Assembly: GCA_038087035.1 (NCBI GenBank)
Contig: CP051187.1
Location: 2,237,001-2,301,000, forward strand
Length of the DNA stretch: 64,000 nt
Direction of reading: 5' to 3'
Origin: Gloeotrichia echinulata CP02
GTDB taxonomy: Bacteria; Cyanobacteriota; Cyanobacteriia; Cyanobacteriales; Nostocaceae
Part shown: in pieces, positions 37,358 through 46,473 of the stretch
Layout of the letters: each line of letters opens with the position of its first letter
Numbering within the stretch: the first letter of the stretch is position 1
Notes under the pieces: model-generated
Database searches by the model: none
What the model saw: the letters and a program-made list of their open reading frames with translations, nothing else
What the model was told of the DNA's origin: nothing
Program-made: the position numbers and the translations under genes

Positions 37358-38407
37358 GTGAATCTCTCTACCAATATTTCATCACATACCCAGTCACGCA
37401 AAGCGGATCACATCCGCATTTGTCTAGAAGAAGATGTTCAGTGTCACCAAATCACCAATGGACTGGAACGCTATCGTTTTACCCATTGTTGTTTACCTGA
37501 ACTAGACCGGAATGATATTGATATCAGCACCACGTTCCTGGGGAAACAGCTGTTAGCACCCCTATTAATTTCTTCCATGACTGGGGGTACGGAACAAGCA
37601 AGTATGATTAACCGACGATTGGCGCAAGTCGCCCAGCAGTACAAACTGGCTATGGGTGTGGGTTCCCAGCGTGTGGCGGTGGAAAAACCGGAGGTGGCTG
37701 ATACCTTCGCTGTCCGTAAGTATGCTCCGGATATTCTTTTGTTTGCTAACTTGGGGGCTGTACAACTTAATTATACCTATGGTTTAGATGAATGTCTACG
37801 GGTAATCGATATCCTGGAGGCTGATGCTTTAATTTTGCACCTCAACCCGCTACAAGAGTTTATTCAACCTAGAGGTGACACAAATTTTCGAGGGTTGCTT
37901 GACAAAATAGATAAATTATGCAGTAAATTGCCAGTGCCAGTCATAGCTAAGGAAGTGGGGAATGGTATTTCTGCCGCAATGGCAGAGAAACTGATGGCGG
38001 TGGGAGTGCAAGCGATTGATGTGGCGGGTGCGGGTGGTACTTCCTGGGCAAAGGTAGAAGGGGAACGAGCCGAAAATCCGCTGCAACGCCGCTTGGGGAC
38101 GACATTTGCCGATTGGGGCTTACCAACGGCAGAGTGTATTACGAGTATTCGGGCGATCGCTCCTGATGTACCATTAATAGCTTCGGGGGGGTTGCGTCAT
38201 GGACTGGATCTGGCAATGGCGATCGCCCTGGGAGCAAATATCGCTGGTTTGGCAATGCCTTTTCTCCAAGCAGCCGCAGTCTCTGAAGTCGCAGTACAAG
38301 ATTTGGCTGAGGTATTAATTGCAGAAATGACTACGGTATTATTCTGCACGGGTAATGCTACTTTAGAGCAGTTGCAGCATTCAGGCAGTTTACAGCTAAT
38401 AGAATAG
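37358..38407 (+). CDS. fni: Isopentenyl-diphosphate delta-isomerase, type II (FMN-dependent)
   Basis: 349 residues from GTG 37358. Upstream in-frame codons to 37190 read through a tandem repeat and are not family-like. Interconverts IPP and DMAPP in isoprenoid synthesis, using reduced FMN. Signatures are SRKADHIRICLEEDVQC, PLLISSMTGGT, LAMGVGSQRVA, HLNPLQEFIQPRGD, VIAKEVGNGIS, VAGAGGTSWAKVE and ASGGLRHGLDLAMAIALGA. Soluble, cytoplasmic. Length is normal and the pattern complete. It is separate from its neighbours and 195 bp before sppA. Confidence 0.93.
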   Translation: MNLSTNISSHTQSRKADHIRICLEEDVQCHQITNGLERYRFTHCCLPELDRNDIDISTTFLGKQLLAPLLISSMTGGTEQASMINRRLAQVAQQYKLAMGVGSQRVAVEKPEVADTFAVRKYAPDILLFANLGAVQLNYTYGLDECLRVIDILEADALILHLNPLQEFIQPRGDTNFRGLLDKIDKLCSKLPVPVIAKEVGNGISAAMAEKLMAVGVQAIDVAGAGGTSWAKVEGERAENPLQRRLGTTFADWGLPTAECITSIRAIAPDVPLIASGGLRHGLDLAMAIALGANIAGLAMPFLQAAAVSEVAVQDLAEVLIAEMTTVLFCTGNATLEQLQHSGSLQLIE

Positions 38408-38602
38408 TTATTAGGTGTATCAAACGGAATTTGCACAGTTGACCGGGAATTGTTCCTTACTCAAATCAGTAATCGCTTTGGGTTGTTGGGGTTTGAGGTA
38501 TCAGAACTTGGGTAGAAATAAAATTGAAGTCATTAGTCCAAAGTCCCAAGATAGACTCTTACCTCTTGCCTCTTGCCTCTTGCTTCTTAACTAATAACTA
38601 AA

Positions 38603-40438
38603 ATGCGTAACTTTCTGAAACAAACTTTTGCCAGCTTAATTGGCAGTTTACTGGGACTGATTATTTTTTGCGGACTGGGAACCACTGGACTATTTTTGCT
38701 TCTGTTAGCTGCATCTGCTTCTAAGGAGACTGGACTGGAAGTCAAAGATAAATCAGTACTGGTGTTTGATTTATCGATGAACATCACCGATGGTGAACCC
38801 AGTGCCAATGATGTGATACAGAAGACACTATCTGGTGTGGAAGATAATCGCATGTCACTCCGCAGCGTTCTGGATGCTTTGGAAAAGGCGCAGCGTGATC
38901 AGCGAATTGTCGGGATATACTTAGATGCGACCCGCAACACCTCAGCTAGTGCTGCAGGCTATGCTTCACTAAAGGAAATTCGCCAAGCATTGGAAAAATG
39001 CCGTGCGGCCGGGAAAAAGATTATCGCCTATGGGATGAACTGGGAAGAAAAGGATTATTATCTGAGTTCGGTGGCTGATAGGGTGCTACTTAACCCCCTG
39101 GGGGCGATGGAAATTAACGGTTTGAGTTCACAACCGATGTTTTTCGCCGGGGCATTACAAAAGTATGGTATAGGTGTACAAGTTGTGCGCGTGGGGAAAT
39201 TTAAGGGCGCAGTTGAACCCTTTATTCTGAGCAAACTGAGTCCTGAAAATCGCGAACAAATGCAAAAATTGTTGGATGATGTTTGGGGAGAGTGGCGCAA
39301 TGCTGTGGGAGCAAGTCGGAAAATTCAGGGCAACAAATTGCAGGCGATCGCCGATAATCAAGCCGTGCTGCAAGCAGAGGAAGCGAAAACTAATGGTTTA
39401 GTCGATCAAGTCGCGTACCTCGATCAGGTAGTTAGCGAATTGAAAAAATTGACCGCTAGTGACAAAGACGATAAAACATTTGAGCAAATCAGCTTGGCCC
39501 AGTACGCCCAAGTTCCTGGTAAATCATTGGGTGTAGAACGCACATCAAATAATAAAATTGCTGTGGTTTATGCGGAAGGCGAGATTGTTGATGGTAAAGG
39601 AAATGATGGCGAAGTTGGGGGCGATCGCTTTGCGAAAATCTTTACTAGACTTCGACAAAATAATGATGTCAAAGCGGTGATCCTGCGAATTAACAGTCCC
39701 GGCGGTAGCGCTACCGCTGCTGAGGTAATGCAGCGAGAAGTCAGATTAATTCGCGAAATCAAGCCAGTTGTCGTCTCAATGGGTGATGTCGCCGCTTCTG
39801 GTGGTTACTGGATAGCCAGCGATTCTAACCGCATTTTTGCCGAACCAAATACGATTACAGGCTCGATAGGTGTCTTTGGTATGCTCTTCAATGGTCAAAA
39901 GCTAGGGAATGACAATGGCATTACCTGGGATTCTGTGAAAACTGGACGCTATGCTGATAGTCAAACCGTTTCTCGCCCAAAATCCCCCGAAGAATTAGCA
40001 CTTTATCAGCGTAGTGTCAACCGCATTTACAATCTGTTTCTCGGTAAAGTTTCTCAAGGGCGAAAACTACCAGAAGCCAAGGTAGCAGAAATTGCCCAAG
40101 GACGGGTTTGGTCTGGTGTCGCAGCGAAGGAAATTGGTTTAGTGGATGAAATTGGCGGTCTCAATACAGCTATCGAATACGCTGCTAAACAAGCCAAGCT
40201 AGGAAATAATTGGGAAGTTGAAGAATATCCACAAGTTACCAGCTGGGAAGAACGCTTTTTTGGCAAAGCTGCAGAAGAAACACGCACTGCTTTAGGGATA
40301 AAGCCGACGGAAATTAAACCAGTTAATCCCCTCACCGCTGAATTCCAGAAACTCCAACAGCAAATCGCAATTCTCCAAAAAATGAACGATCCCCAAGGGG
40401 TCTACGCTCGCTTACCTTTTAACCTGAAAATAGATTAG
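38603..40438 (+). CDS. sppA: SppA, signal peptide peptidase (protease IV, 67K type)
   Basis: 611 residues, the long two-domain form. An N-terminal membrane helix (about 10-33) anchors it to the membrane. The Ser-Lys dyad is visible: Lys201 in VGKFKGAVEPF and Ser399 in GDVAASGGYWIAS. Two tandem S49 domains cover about 75-260 and 320-530. It cleaves left-over signal peptides; in cyanobacteria it is also linked to light acclimation. ATG 38603 gives a normal anchor. It is preceded by a CCTCTTG repeat tract at about 38562. Confidence 0.94.
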   Translation: MRNFLKQTFASLIGSLLGLIIFCGLGTTGLFLLLLAASASKETGLEVKDKSVLVFDLSMNITDGEPSANDVIQKTLSGVEDNRMSLRSVLDALEKAQRDQRIVGIYLDATRNTSASAAGYASLKEIRQALEKCRAAGKKIIAYGMNWEEKDYYLSSVADRVLLNPLGAMEINGLSSQPMFFAGALQKYGIGVQVVRVGKFKGAVEPFILSKLSPENREQMQKLLDDVWGEWRNAVGASRKIQGNKLQAIADNQAVLQAEEAKTNGLVDQVAYLDQVVSELKKLTASDKDDKTFEQISLAQYAQVPGKSLGVERTSNNKIAVVYAEGEIVDGKGNDGEVGGDRFAKIFTRLRQNNDVKAVILRINSPGGSATAAEVMQREVRLIREIKPVVVSMGDVAASGGYWIASDSNRIFAEPNTITGSIGVFGMLFNGQKLGNDNGITWDSVKTGRYADSQTVSRPKSPEELALYQRSVNRIYNLFLGKVSQGRKLPEAKVAEIAQGRVWSGVAAKEIGLVDEIGGLNTAIEYAAKQAKLGNNWEVEEYPQVTSWEERFFGKAAEETRTALGIKPTEIKPVNPLTAEFQKLQQQIAILQKMNDPQGVYARLPFNLKID

Positions 40439-40588
40439 GTTGTTGCGGGTGGGTAATTTCTACCCACCCAGGGCAAAATCTTCAAAATCGGAATTATTCC
40501 TCTTTCCTGTCTCTGTGCGCCCTCAGCGCCTCTGCGGTTTTTTACAGCCATTTTCAGGTAAATAGACCACGCTTTTGGGGTGCAAGGC

Positions 40589-40758
40589 CTAGTCCCGCGA
40601 TTTCAAAGTCTTATACAATACCACTAAAACGCTGACACATGTAGGAGCGAGTGGGGGCAAGGCATTGCCGTGCCCCTACAGCTGGTATCATATCGTGTGG
40701 ATTTAGGGGTATCTAAAAATTTATCTGGCTAAACAAATAGTTTGAAAACACGCCCTAG
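40589..40758. mobile_element. 170-bp miniature element (copy B of three), ends exchanged
   Basis: Same core and core direction as 13460-13630, but here the CTAGTCCCGCGATTTCAAA end is on the left and the CTAGGGCGTGTTTTCAAA end on the right. Confidence 0.75.
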
Positions 40759-40790
40759 ATCCCCTACCTCAGATCTTGCACCTGGAAACT

Positions 40791-40853
40791 CAGCTTCAGG
40801 TTTCTTGAGAAACACCTAATACTCAAAATAACTCGGTTAACGGCAGATTTGCT
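40791..40853 (+). pseudogene. 63-bp fragment of a TpsA gene
   Basis: Matches 44624-44686 inside the downstream TpsA gene with five mismatches in 63 bases. It covers the end of the PPC-domain region. No other homology adjoins it. The rest of the 40439-40951 gap is element copy B plus no visible gene. Confidence 0.65.
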
Positions 40854-40951
40854 ATCACAAAGTTACAATTGAAACTTGATCAGACGGTGTGAACGCAACT
40901 AAAATTCTGTGGGCTGCATTTTTGGAAGTCCCTAATTGAGGATTTTATCAG

Positions 40952-43900
40952 ATGGCTACATACTGGCAAATTAAATTTAAGGGTTTATGTTTAGCTATCC
41001 CCTTAGTACTCTGGGGAGTGAGTGTTGTGTTTGGGGAAAGTACTCTGGCTCAAATTGTTCCTGATAACACTCTCGGTAGCGAAAAATCTGTTGTTGTGCC
41101 TATCAATTCTACATCTGACCGAATTGAGGGGGGCGCAATTCGCGGCTCTAGTCTGTTTCATAGTTTCCAACAATTTAATATCGAGGAAGGAAAAAGTGCC
41201 TATTTCGCTAATCCTGCACAAATTGAAAATATTTTTAGTCGGGTTACGGGAAATAACTCTTCTCAATTGTTAGGAACATTGGGTGTTTTAGGGAATGCTA
41301 ACCTATTTTTTATTAATCCCAATGGGATTATTTTTGGCGCAAATGCTAAATTGGATATCAATGGTTCATTTGTTGGCAGTACAGCAAATAGCCTGAATTT
41401 TTCTGATGGTCAAGTTTTCAGTGCTACTCATACCCAAGCGCCACCATTATTAGAGATTAATGTTAAAGCTCCTATTGGCTTAGTCTTTGAAGGAAAGGAA
41501 TCAGGGGCTACTGTTAACACGGTGAATTTATCTGTACCACCAGGACAAAATATTAGTTTAGTTGGTCGAAATTTGCAGATTACAGGTGATGTTTTACCGG
41601 GGGATTTTGGTCAAGGGGATATACAAATCCAGAAAAATAGTTTTCCATCTCTAGTAAATATTCTCCTAGCTAGTAATGATATTACTATTGCTCAAGGTTT
41701 AGACCTGAGCTTTTATCATCCTGGAGCAATTATTTTGACAGCCGATGCTGATAAAAATGGCAGTGGCTCGGTGAGGATGGACACAACTAAAATTATTAAG
41801 TCTGATGGGGCAGATGTTAATATTTCGGGAGCCAGTTTACAGCTAGGCAATATTAGCACACTCACAAATGGTAATCATGGAGGAAATATTACCTTAACTG
41901 CAACTAACGGGGACATTTCTCTAGGTGGTAATCAAAATCCTCAGCCAGACAATTTGGCTACTTCGGGAAGAATAATGAGTGGAAATATAAATATTCAAAG
42001 CAGTGGCAATTTTGTCGCTTATGGAGGAATCAGAACAGATTCTTATTTTCAGGGAAAACCTGGATTTATTTCTATTGATAGTGGTGGAGATATCAGCATA
42101 AATGGTGTAATTAAAACAGACTCCTTTGTAGGTCAAGATGGTGGATCTGTCACACTCAAAAGTGGTGGCAATATTACCACATCTGGTAGAATATCTTCTG
42201 TATCTCAGAACGATAGTAATGCAGGTAATGCAGGGGCAATCACCCTCTTGACAACTGGAGGGAATATCACGACTAAAGCTGAACTAACAGCTTGGTCTAG
42301 ATCTGGGGATGGAACGGCAGGTAATGGTGGAGTAATTAAGCTTGAGAGTACCAGTGGAAGTATTACAACAAACGATATATTGAATTTCTCTGATGTGGAA
42401 AATAATGGTACTGCAGGTAATGGTGGAGATATTAGCATCATTGCTGCTGGTAATATCATTACTAATAATTTTCTGAATGCTAGTTCTCAAGTTCCTAAGA
42501 ATGGTGAAGCTGGCAATGGTGGAACAATTACTCTCAAAAGCACTCAAGGTAATATTATTACTAATGAAATCAAAGCTGTTTCTGAAGTTTTTGGTGATGG
42601 AAATACAGGTAATGGCGGAAAAATTATGATCGCCACTGGTGGAGATTTTAAATCTATTTTCTTGTGGTCTTACTCTCAAGTTAAAGGCAGTTGTGAAACT
42701 AGTTTATGCCGAACTGGTAATGGTGGAGATATTATTATTAACAGTGGTGGTAAAGTTGAACTAACAACAGGTAATCCCCTCGGTACAATTGCTACATGGT
42801 CACAACTTGCAGGAAATGGTTTTGCAGGTAATGGGGGAAAAGTTGATATTACGAGTAATGGCAATATTAGTATTACCAACACCACGGTAAACCCCACATA
42901 CCAAGGGAGTGTAGGCACTGATTCTCAGATTTTTGGTGATGGGAGTGCAGGTAACGGCGGCAGTATTCAACTTATCAGTAAAACAGGTGATGTTGTCGCT
43001 AATCAATTGGGTAGTTTTTCACGGGTTTTTGGCAATTGTCAAGGGACAAATTGTCAAGCTGCTGGTGATGGTGCTGATATTATAGTTGAAGCTCCCCAAG
43101 GGAGTATTGAAACTTTGAGTGTGAATACTTTTGCAGATTCTAGAGGTAATGGTACAGCAGGTAATGGTGGAGTAATTAAACTCATTGCTAGGAATGATAT
43201 TAAAACAAATTTTTTAACCTCTAGTTCTCTGACAGCTAAAGACAAACCTGGAAGTAGTGGCACTATTAATCTTGAAAGTACAGATGGCTCAATTATTGCC
43301 GGCAATTTAATTGCATCAAGCAATACAAAACGCGGCGATATCACTCTTAACGCTCAGAATAATATTACTATTGGTGTGGGTGCTACTTCACCTGTTATTG
43401 ATGTCTCTGGTAGTGGAGATGGAGGTGAGATTTCTTTCACTGTTAAATCTGGTCAATTCTCGATGAACAATGGTTTAATCAACAGTAATGTATTTGGTGA
43501 TGGCAAAGGTGGTGACATCAAAATTCAGGCTGAGTCTGTCTCTTTAAATAACACCGATATCACAACTACTTTATCTTCTGGTAAAGGCCAAGGTGGTAAC
43601 ATTATCATTAACACTCCTGGAGAATTTACCCTAGACAGAAGTCGTTTGTTTACTTCTTTAGAACCGGGAGGTACGGGAATTGGTGGTGACATTAAAATTC
43701 AGGCGAATTCGGTGAGCTTAGATAATTTCTCTTTTATTGATAGCGCTACTTTTTGGGATGGTAATGCGGGTAATGTCCGTCTTGATGCTAATAACTTTAT
43801 TTCTCTGAAAAATAACAGTTCTATCTTCAGTATTACTGCAGGTAAAGGTAATGGAGGTGAAGTCAAGGTAACGGCTCAGGGAAATATTAATTTAGTGGAT

Positions 43901-45670
43901 GGTAGCAACATTAGCACAGTTGTTAACCAACAGGCAGAAGGCAATGCTGGTAATGTAATGATTCAGGCGAATCAACTTGTATTGAGTAATGGAGGACAGA
44001 TTCTTACTAATACCCTTGGCAGTGGTAACGCTGGTGATATTATTGTTAATGCTCCTGCTTTTGTGATAATTTCCGGCGTTAATAATAACCCTGTTAGCAC
44101 TTCCCAACCGAGAAGTAATGTGCAAACTAGAATATTTAAATCTGTCGAGGACGTAGAACCTAATAACTCAATTTCTGAAGCGCAAAAACTCCAGGATGGA
44201 TATTTTGCGATAGACCCAACTAATAATCTTAATCCTGATGTTGAGTTCTCTACGAGAATTCCTTATGTATCTATCTCCGGTAAAGGTTCTAACCCAGCAT
44301 CAGTTGATGTCTACTCATTTGAAGTTACACCTGGTACTAGGGGAATTTTTGATATTGATAATGGCTTGAAAGCTCAAAATCCCACTAGAAGTGTAGATAC
44401 ACAAATCTCTCTTTATAATAGTTCGGGAGTAAAGTTAGCAAATAACAATGATGCTCCAGTGATTTTTGGTGCTGGTGGTAGTGAATTAGCTCCCGCAGAT
44501 ATTAACAACCCTGGTGCTGGTTCTAATACTATCCTCAGTCCTGATTCTTATTTGAGATATGTTTTTACTCAGCCAGGAACTTATTTTTTAGAAGTATCTA
44601 AATCTCAAGGCGACCAAAGTTATCAGCTTCAGGTTTCTTTAGAAACACCTAATATTCAGGGTAACTCGGTTAACGGCAGATTTGCTAGTGGAATTTTTGC
44701 CCAAACTCAAAGTATGACTGGCGCTGCTGGGAATATAACCATTAATTCCCCACAATTGGAAATTAACGCTGGTGGACAGTTACGAACTACAACTTTTACA
44801 GCGCAGCAGGCTGGAAGTATTACCCTAAATATACCAAATCAATTGATTTTATCAGGAAAAGATAGTGGACTTTTTGCAAACACAGAAAAGAATTCTACGG
44901 GAAGGGGAGGCACTATTAATATTGACCCGAAAATATTAATGATTCAAGATGGTGCTACTATTGCTGTCAATAGTCAAGGACAGGGAATTGGTGGTGATAT
45001 TAATCTGCAAGCTGGTTCTCTGTTTTTGGATAACGGAATTATCTCTGCCAAAACTAATAGCAATACAGGGGGAAATATTAATTTAGGGGTGGATAATTTA
45101 TTATTTTTGCGCCACGGAAGTGAAATATCAACCACCGCCGGAGATGAGCAAAATGGTGGCAATGGTGGTAACATTACTATCGATGCGAGAAACGGTTTTC
45201 TTGTGGCTATTCCCTATGAAAATAGCGATATTACAGCCAATGCTTTTACAGGTAATGGTGGTAGGGTTGATATCACTACTCAGCAACTGTTTGGCATTCA
45301 AGAACAGGATTTTACTACTCTTTTAAGCGACATTACTGCTAGCTCAGATTTTGGTTTGAATGGTGAGGTTAATATTAACCTCACTGTTAATGCTGACCCC
45401 ACAAGTGGGTTAACTAAATTGCCAGATAGACCAGTAAATGTCAGGATATCGGAAGGCTGTCAAGTTGTTGAGGACAAAGATGCGGTTGAGTTTTACAGCA
45501 TTGGTAAAGGTGGTTTACCCCCAAGGCCAGATGAAGCGTTAAGTTTTGATTTATTGGATTTAATAGATTTGTCAAAACTTACCTTTTATGGTAATGACAA
45601 GAAGACTTGGAGTAATGCTCAGTTATTTAGCGGTTTGGTCAAGTTTACTTCTCCTTGTCAAGGTCGTTAG
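40952..45670 (+). CDS. TpsA exoprotein with haemagglutinin domain, beta-helix and PPC-like domain
   Basis: 1,572 residues. Signal peptide to about residue 34 (GESTLAQ), then the secretion domain with FHSFQQFNIEEGK, RVTGNNSSQLLG and NLFFINPNGIIFG. A long beta-helix (about 180-1060) has repeats such as GTAGNGGxI. Residues about 1060-1230 are a PPC-like domain (DVEPNNSISEAQ, DVYSFEVTPGTRG, GTYFLEVS), uncommon in the middle of such proteins. More beta-helix and the C-terminal EGCQVVEDKDA and GKGGLPPRP follow. It is exported, and the TpsB at 51433 is the obvious partner. Likely surface adhesion or binding. Confidence 0.92.
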   Translation: MATYWQIKFKGLCLAIPLVLWGVSVVFGESTLAQIVPDNTLGSEKSVVVPINSTSDRIEGGAIRGSSLFHSFQQFNIEEGKSAYFANPAQIENIFSRVTGNNSSQLLGTLGVLGNANLFFINPNGIIFGANAKLDINGSFVGSTANSLNFSDGQVFSATHTQAPPLLEINVKAPIGLVFEGKESGATVNTVNLSVPPGQNISLVGRNLQITGDVLPGDFGQGDIQIQKNSFPSLVNILLASNDITIAQGLDLSFYHPGAIILTADADKNGSGSVRMDTTKIIKSDGADVNISGASLQLGNISTLTNGNHGGNITLTATNGDISLGGNQNPQPDNLATSGRIMSGNINIQSSGNFVAYGGIRTDSYFQGKPGFISIDSGGDISINGVIKTDSFVGQDGGSVTLKSGGNITTSGRISSVSQNDSNAGNAGAITLLTTGGNITTKAELTAWSRSGDGTAGNGGVIKLESTSGSITTNDILNFSDVENNGTAGNGGDISIIAAGNIITNNFLNASSQVPKNGEAGNGGTITLKSTQGNIITNEIKAVSEVFGDGNTGNGGKIMIATGGDFKSIFLWSYSQVKGSCETSLCRTGNGGDIIINSGGKVELTTGNPLGTIATWSQLAGNGFAGNGGKVDITSNGNISITNTTVNPTYQGSVGTDSQIFGDGSAGNGGSIQLISKTGDVVANQLGSFSRVFGNCQGTNCQAAGDGADIIVEAPQGSIETLSVNTFADSRGNGTAGNGGVIKLIARNDIKTNFLTSSSLTAKDKPGSSGTINLESTDGSIIAGNLIASSNTKRGDITLNAQNNITIGVGATSPVIDVSGSGDGGEISFTVKSGQFSMNNGLINSNVFGDGKGGDIKIQAESVSLNNTDITTTLSSGKGQGGNIIINTPGEFTLDRSRLFTSLEPGGTGIGGDIKIQANSVSLDNFSFIDSATFWDGNAGNVRLDANNFISLKNNSSIFSITAGKGNGGEVKVTAQGNINLVDGSNISTVVNQQAEGNAGNVMIQANQLVLSNGGQILTNTLGSGNAGDIIVNAPAFVIISGVNNNPVSTSQPRSNVQTRIFKSVEDVEPNNSISEAQKLQDGYFAIDPTNNLNPDVEFSTRIPYVSISGKGSNPASVDVYSFEVTPGTRGIFDIDNGLKAQNPTRSVDTQISLYNSSGVKLANNNDAPVIFGAGGSELAPADINNPGAGSNTILSPDSYLRYVFTQPGTYFLEVSKSQGDQSYQLQVSLETPNIQGNSVNGRFASGIFAQTQSMTGAAGNITINSPQLEINAGGQLRTTTFTAQQAGSITLNIPNQLILSGKDSGLFANTEKNSTGRGGTINIDPKILMIQDGATIAVNSQGQGIGGDINLQAGSLFLDNGIISAKTNSNTGGNINLGVDNLLFLRHGSEISTTAGDEQNGGNGGNITIDARNGFLVAIPYENSDITANAFTGNGGRVDITTQQLFGIQEQDFTTLLSDITASSDFGLNGEVNINLTVNADPTSGLTKLPDRPVNVRISEGCQVVEDKDAVEFYSIGKGGLPPRPDEALSFDLLDLIDLSKLTFYGNDKKTWSNAQLFSGLVKFTSPCQGR

Positions 45671-45951
45671 GATACAAACACTGAAATGTGCGTAGCTTAG
45701 TGTACGTATCGCTTTTGGGGAAGGAGTATTGGTACTCTTACACAATGAAATTCCTGAATTTGTGAAGAAATACAAACAATTTATTTATTATTGTGGAAAA
45801 TATTTAGTTCGATAATATACTGGTAAATAATTGAGATTAAACAGGCAATAATTTTCTGTGGGTGCTGGTGTTAAAAAACTGCCTGGACTTGGTACTGCTC
45901 TGTTCTGTGATTGGTAAATTGTAAATCAAGATACATTTCAGGAGCTTTATT

Positions 45952-46422
45952 ATGGAACCAGTAACAGCTACAGCTACAGCGATTGTAGGTTTTGTTTTAA
46001 CGGGTGTTTCAACGGGTGCATTGGGGAAAGTTGGAGAAATACTAATAGAGCAAGCAGGTAAACTGAAAACATGGCTGACAGAAATATCTCCCAAAGCAGC
46101 GGCCGCATTTTTACGGCTTGAAGAAGAACCGCTTGATGCCGGTGAAGCGTATATAGAACAAGTAGTGCTTGAAGAATTAGCAGCAGCAGGAGAAAAAAAA
46201 TCAGAATTTGCTCAAGCTATTGTTGAATTAGCAAAAGAAGCTAAGGCAGATCCAAACCCTAAGCTGACTAAAATAATTGAAGCTATTGAAAATACTCTAA
46301 AGTCTCAGCCTCAAGGACCAACTGTTCAGAATGTTGGACAGCTGGCAAAGAAAATCAATACAGTTATTCAGTCACCTAATTTCAATATTGCTAGTGGTGG
46401 CATTGGTATTCAAATTAACTGA
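45952..46422 (+). CDS. Small Bell-like protein with Asn/Gly/Ile-rich C-terminal motif
   Basis: 156 residues. N-terminal hydrophobic region (MEPVTATATAIVGFVLTGVS), charged helices (about 55-125), then a polar linker and a tail INTVIQSPNFNIASGGIGIQ. Overall layout mirrors the protein at 20145-20525 (ME/DP start, helical core, NF-containing tail). It is followed by a stem-loop and a CHASE2 protein with an EAD1-type adaptor region. Suggested role is a membrane-active or signalling effector in a conflict or envelope system. No database family could be checked. ATG 45952 is clear; the antisense frame at 45837-46094 is a shadow. Confidence 0.65.
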   Translation: MEPVTATATAIVGFVLTGVSTGALGKVGEILIEQAGKLKTWLTEISPKAAAAFLRLEEEPLDAGEAYIEQVVLEELAAAGEKKSEFAQAIVELAKEAKADPNPKLTKIIEAIENTLKSQPQGPTVQNVGQLAKKINTVIQSPNFNIASGGIGIQIN

Positions 46423-46426
46423 CTGA

Positions 46427-46450
46427 CTTCGCCGCCGGATAGCGGAGAAG
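46427..46450 (+). promoter_or_regulatory. Stem-loop between Bell-like and EAD1-CHASE2 genes
   Basis: CTTCGCCGC pairs with GCGGAGAAG across a six-base loop (one mismatch). It has no T-run, so it looks like an mRNA-processing or stability hairpin more than a terminator. It precedes the next start (46474). Confidence 0.5.
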
Positions 46451-46473
46451 TTAAAGGAACTTCACAAAACACT

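Noticed and set aside
42205..43344. Several antisense frames within the TpsA gene
   Set aside because: They come from the repeat-rich, stop-poor beta-helix coding and lack starts or motifs.
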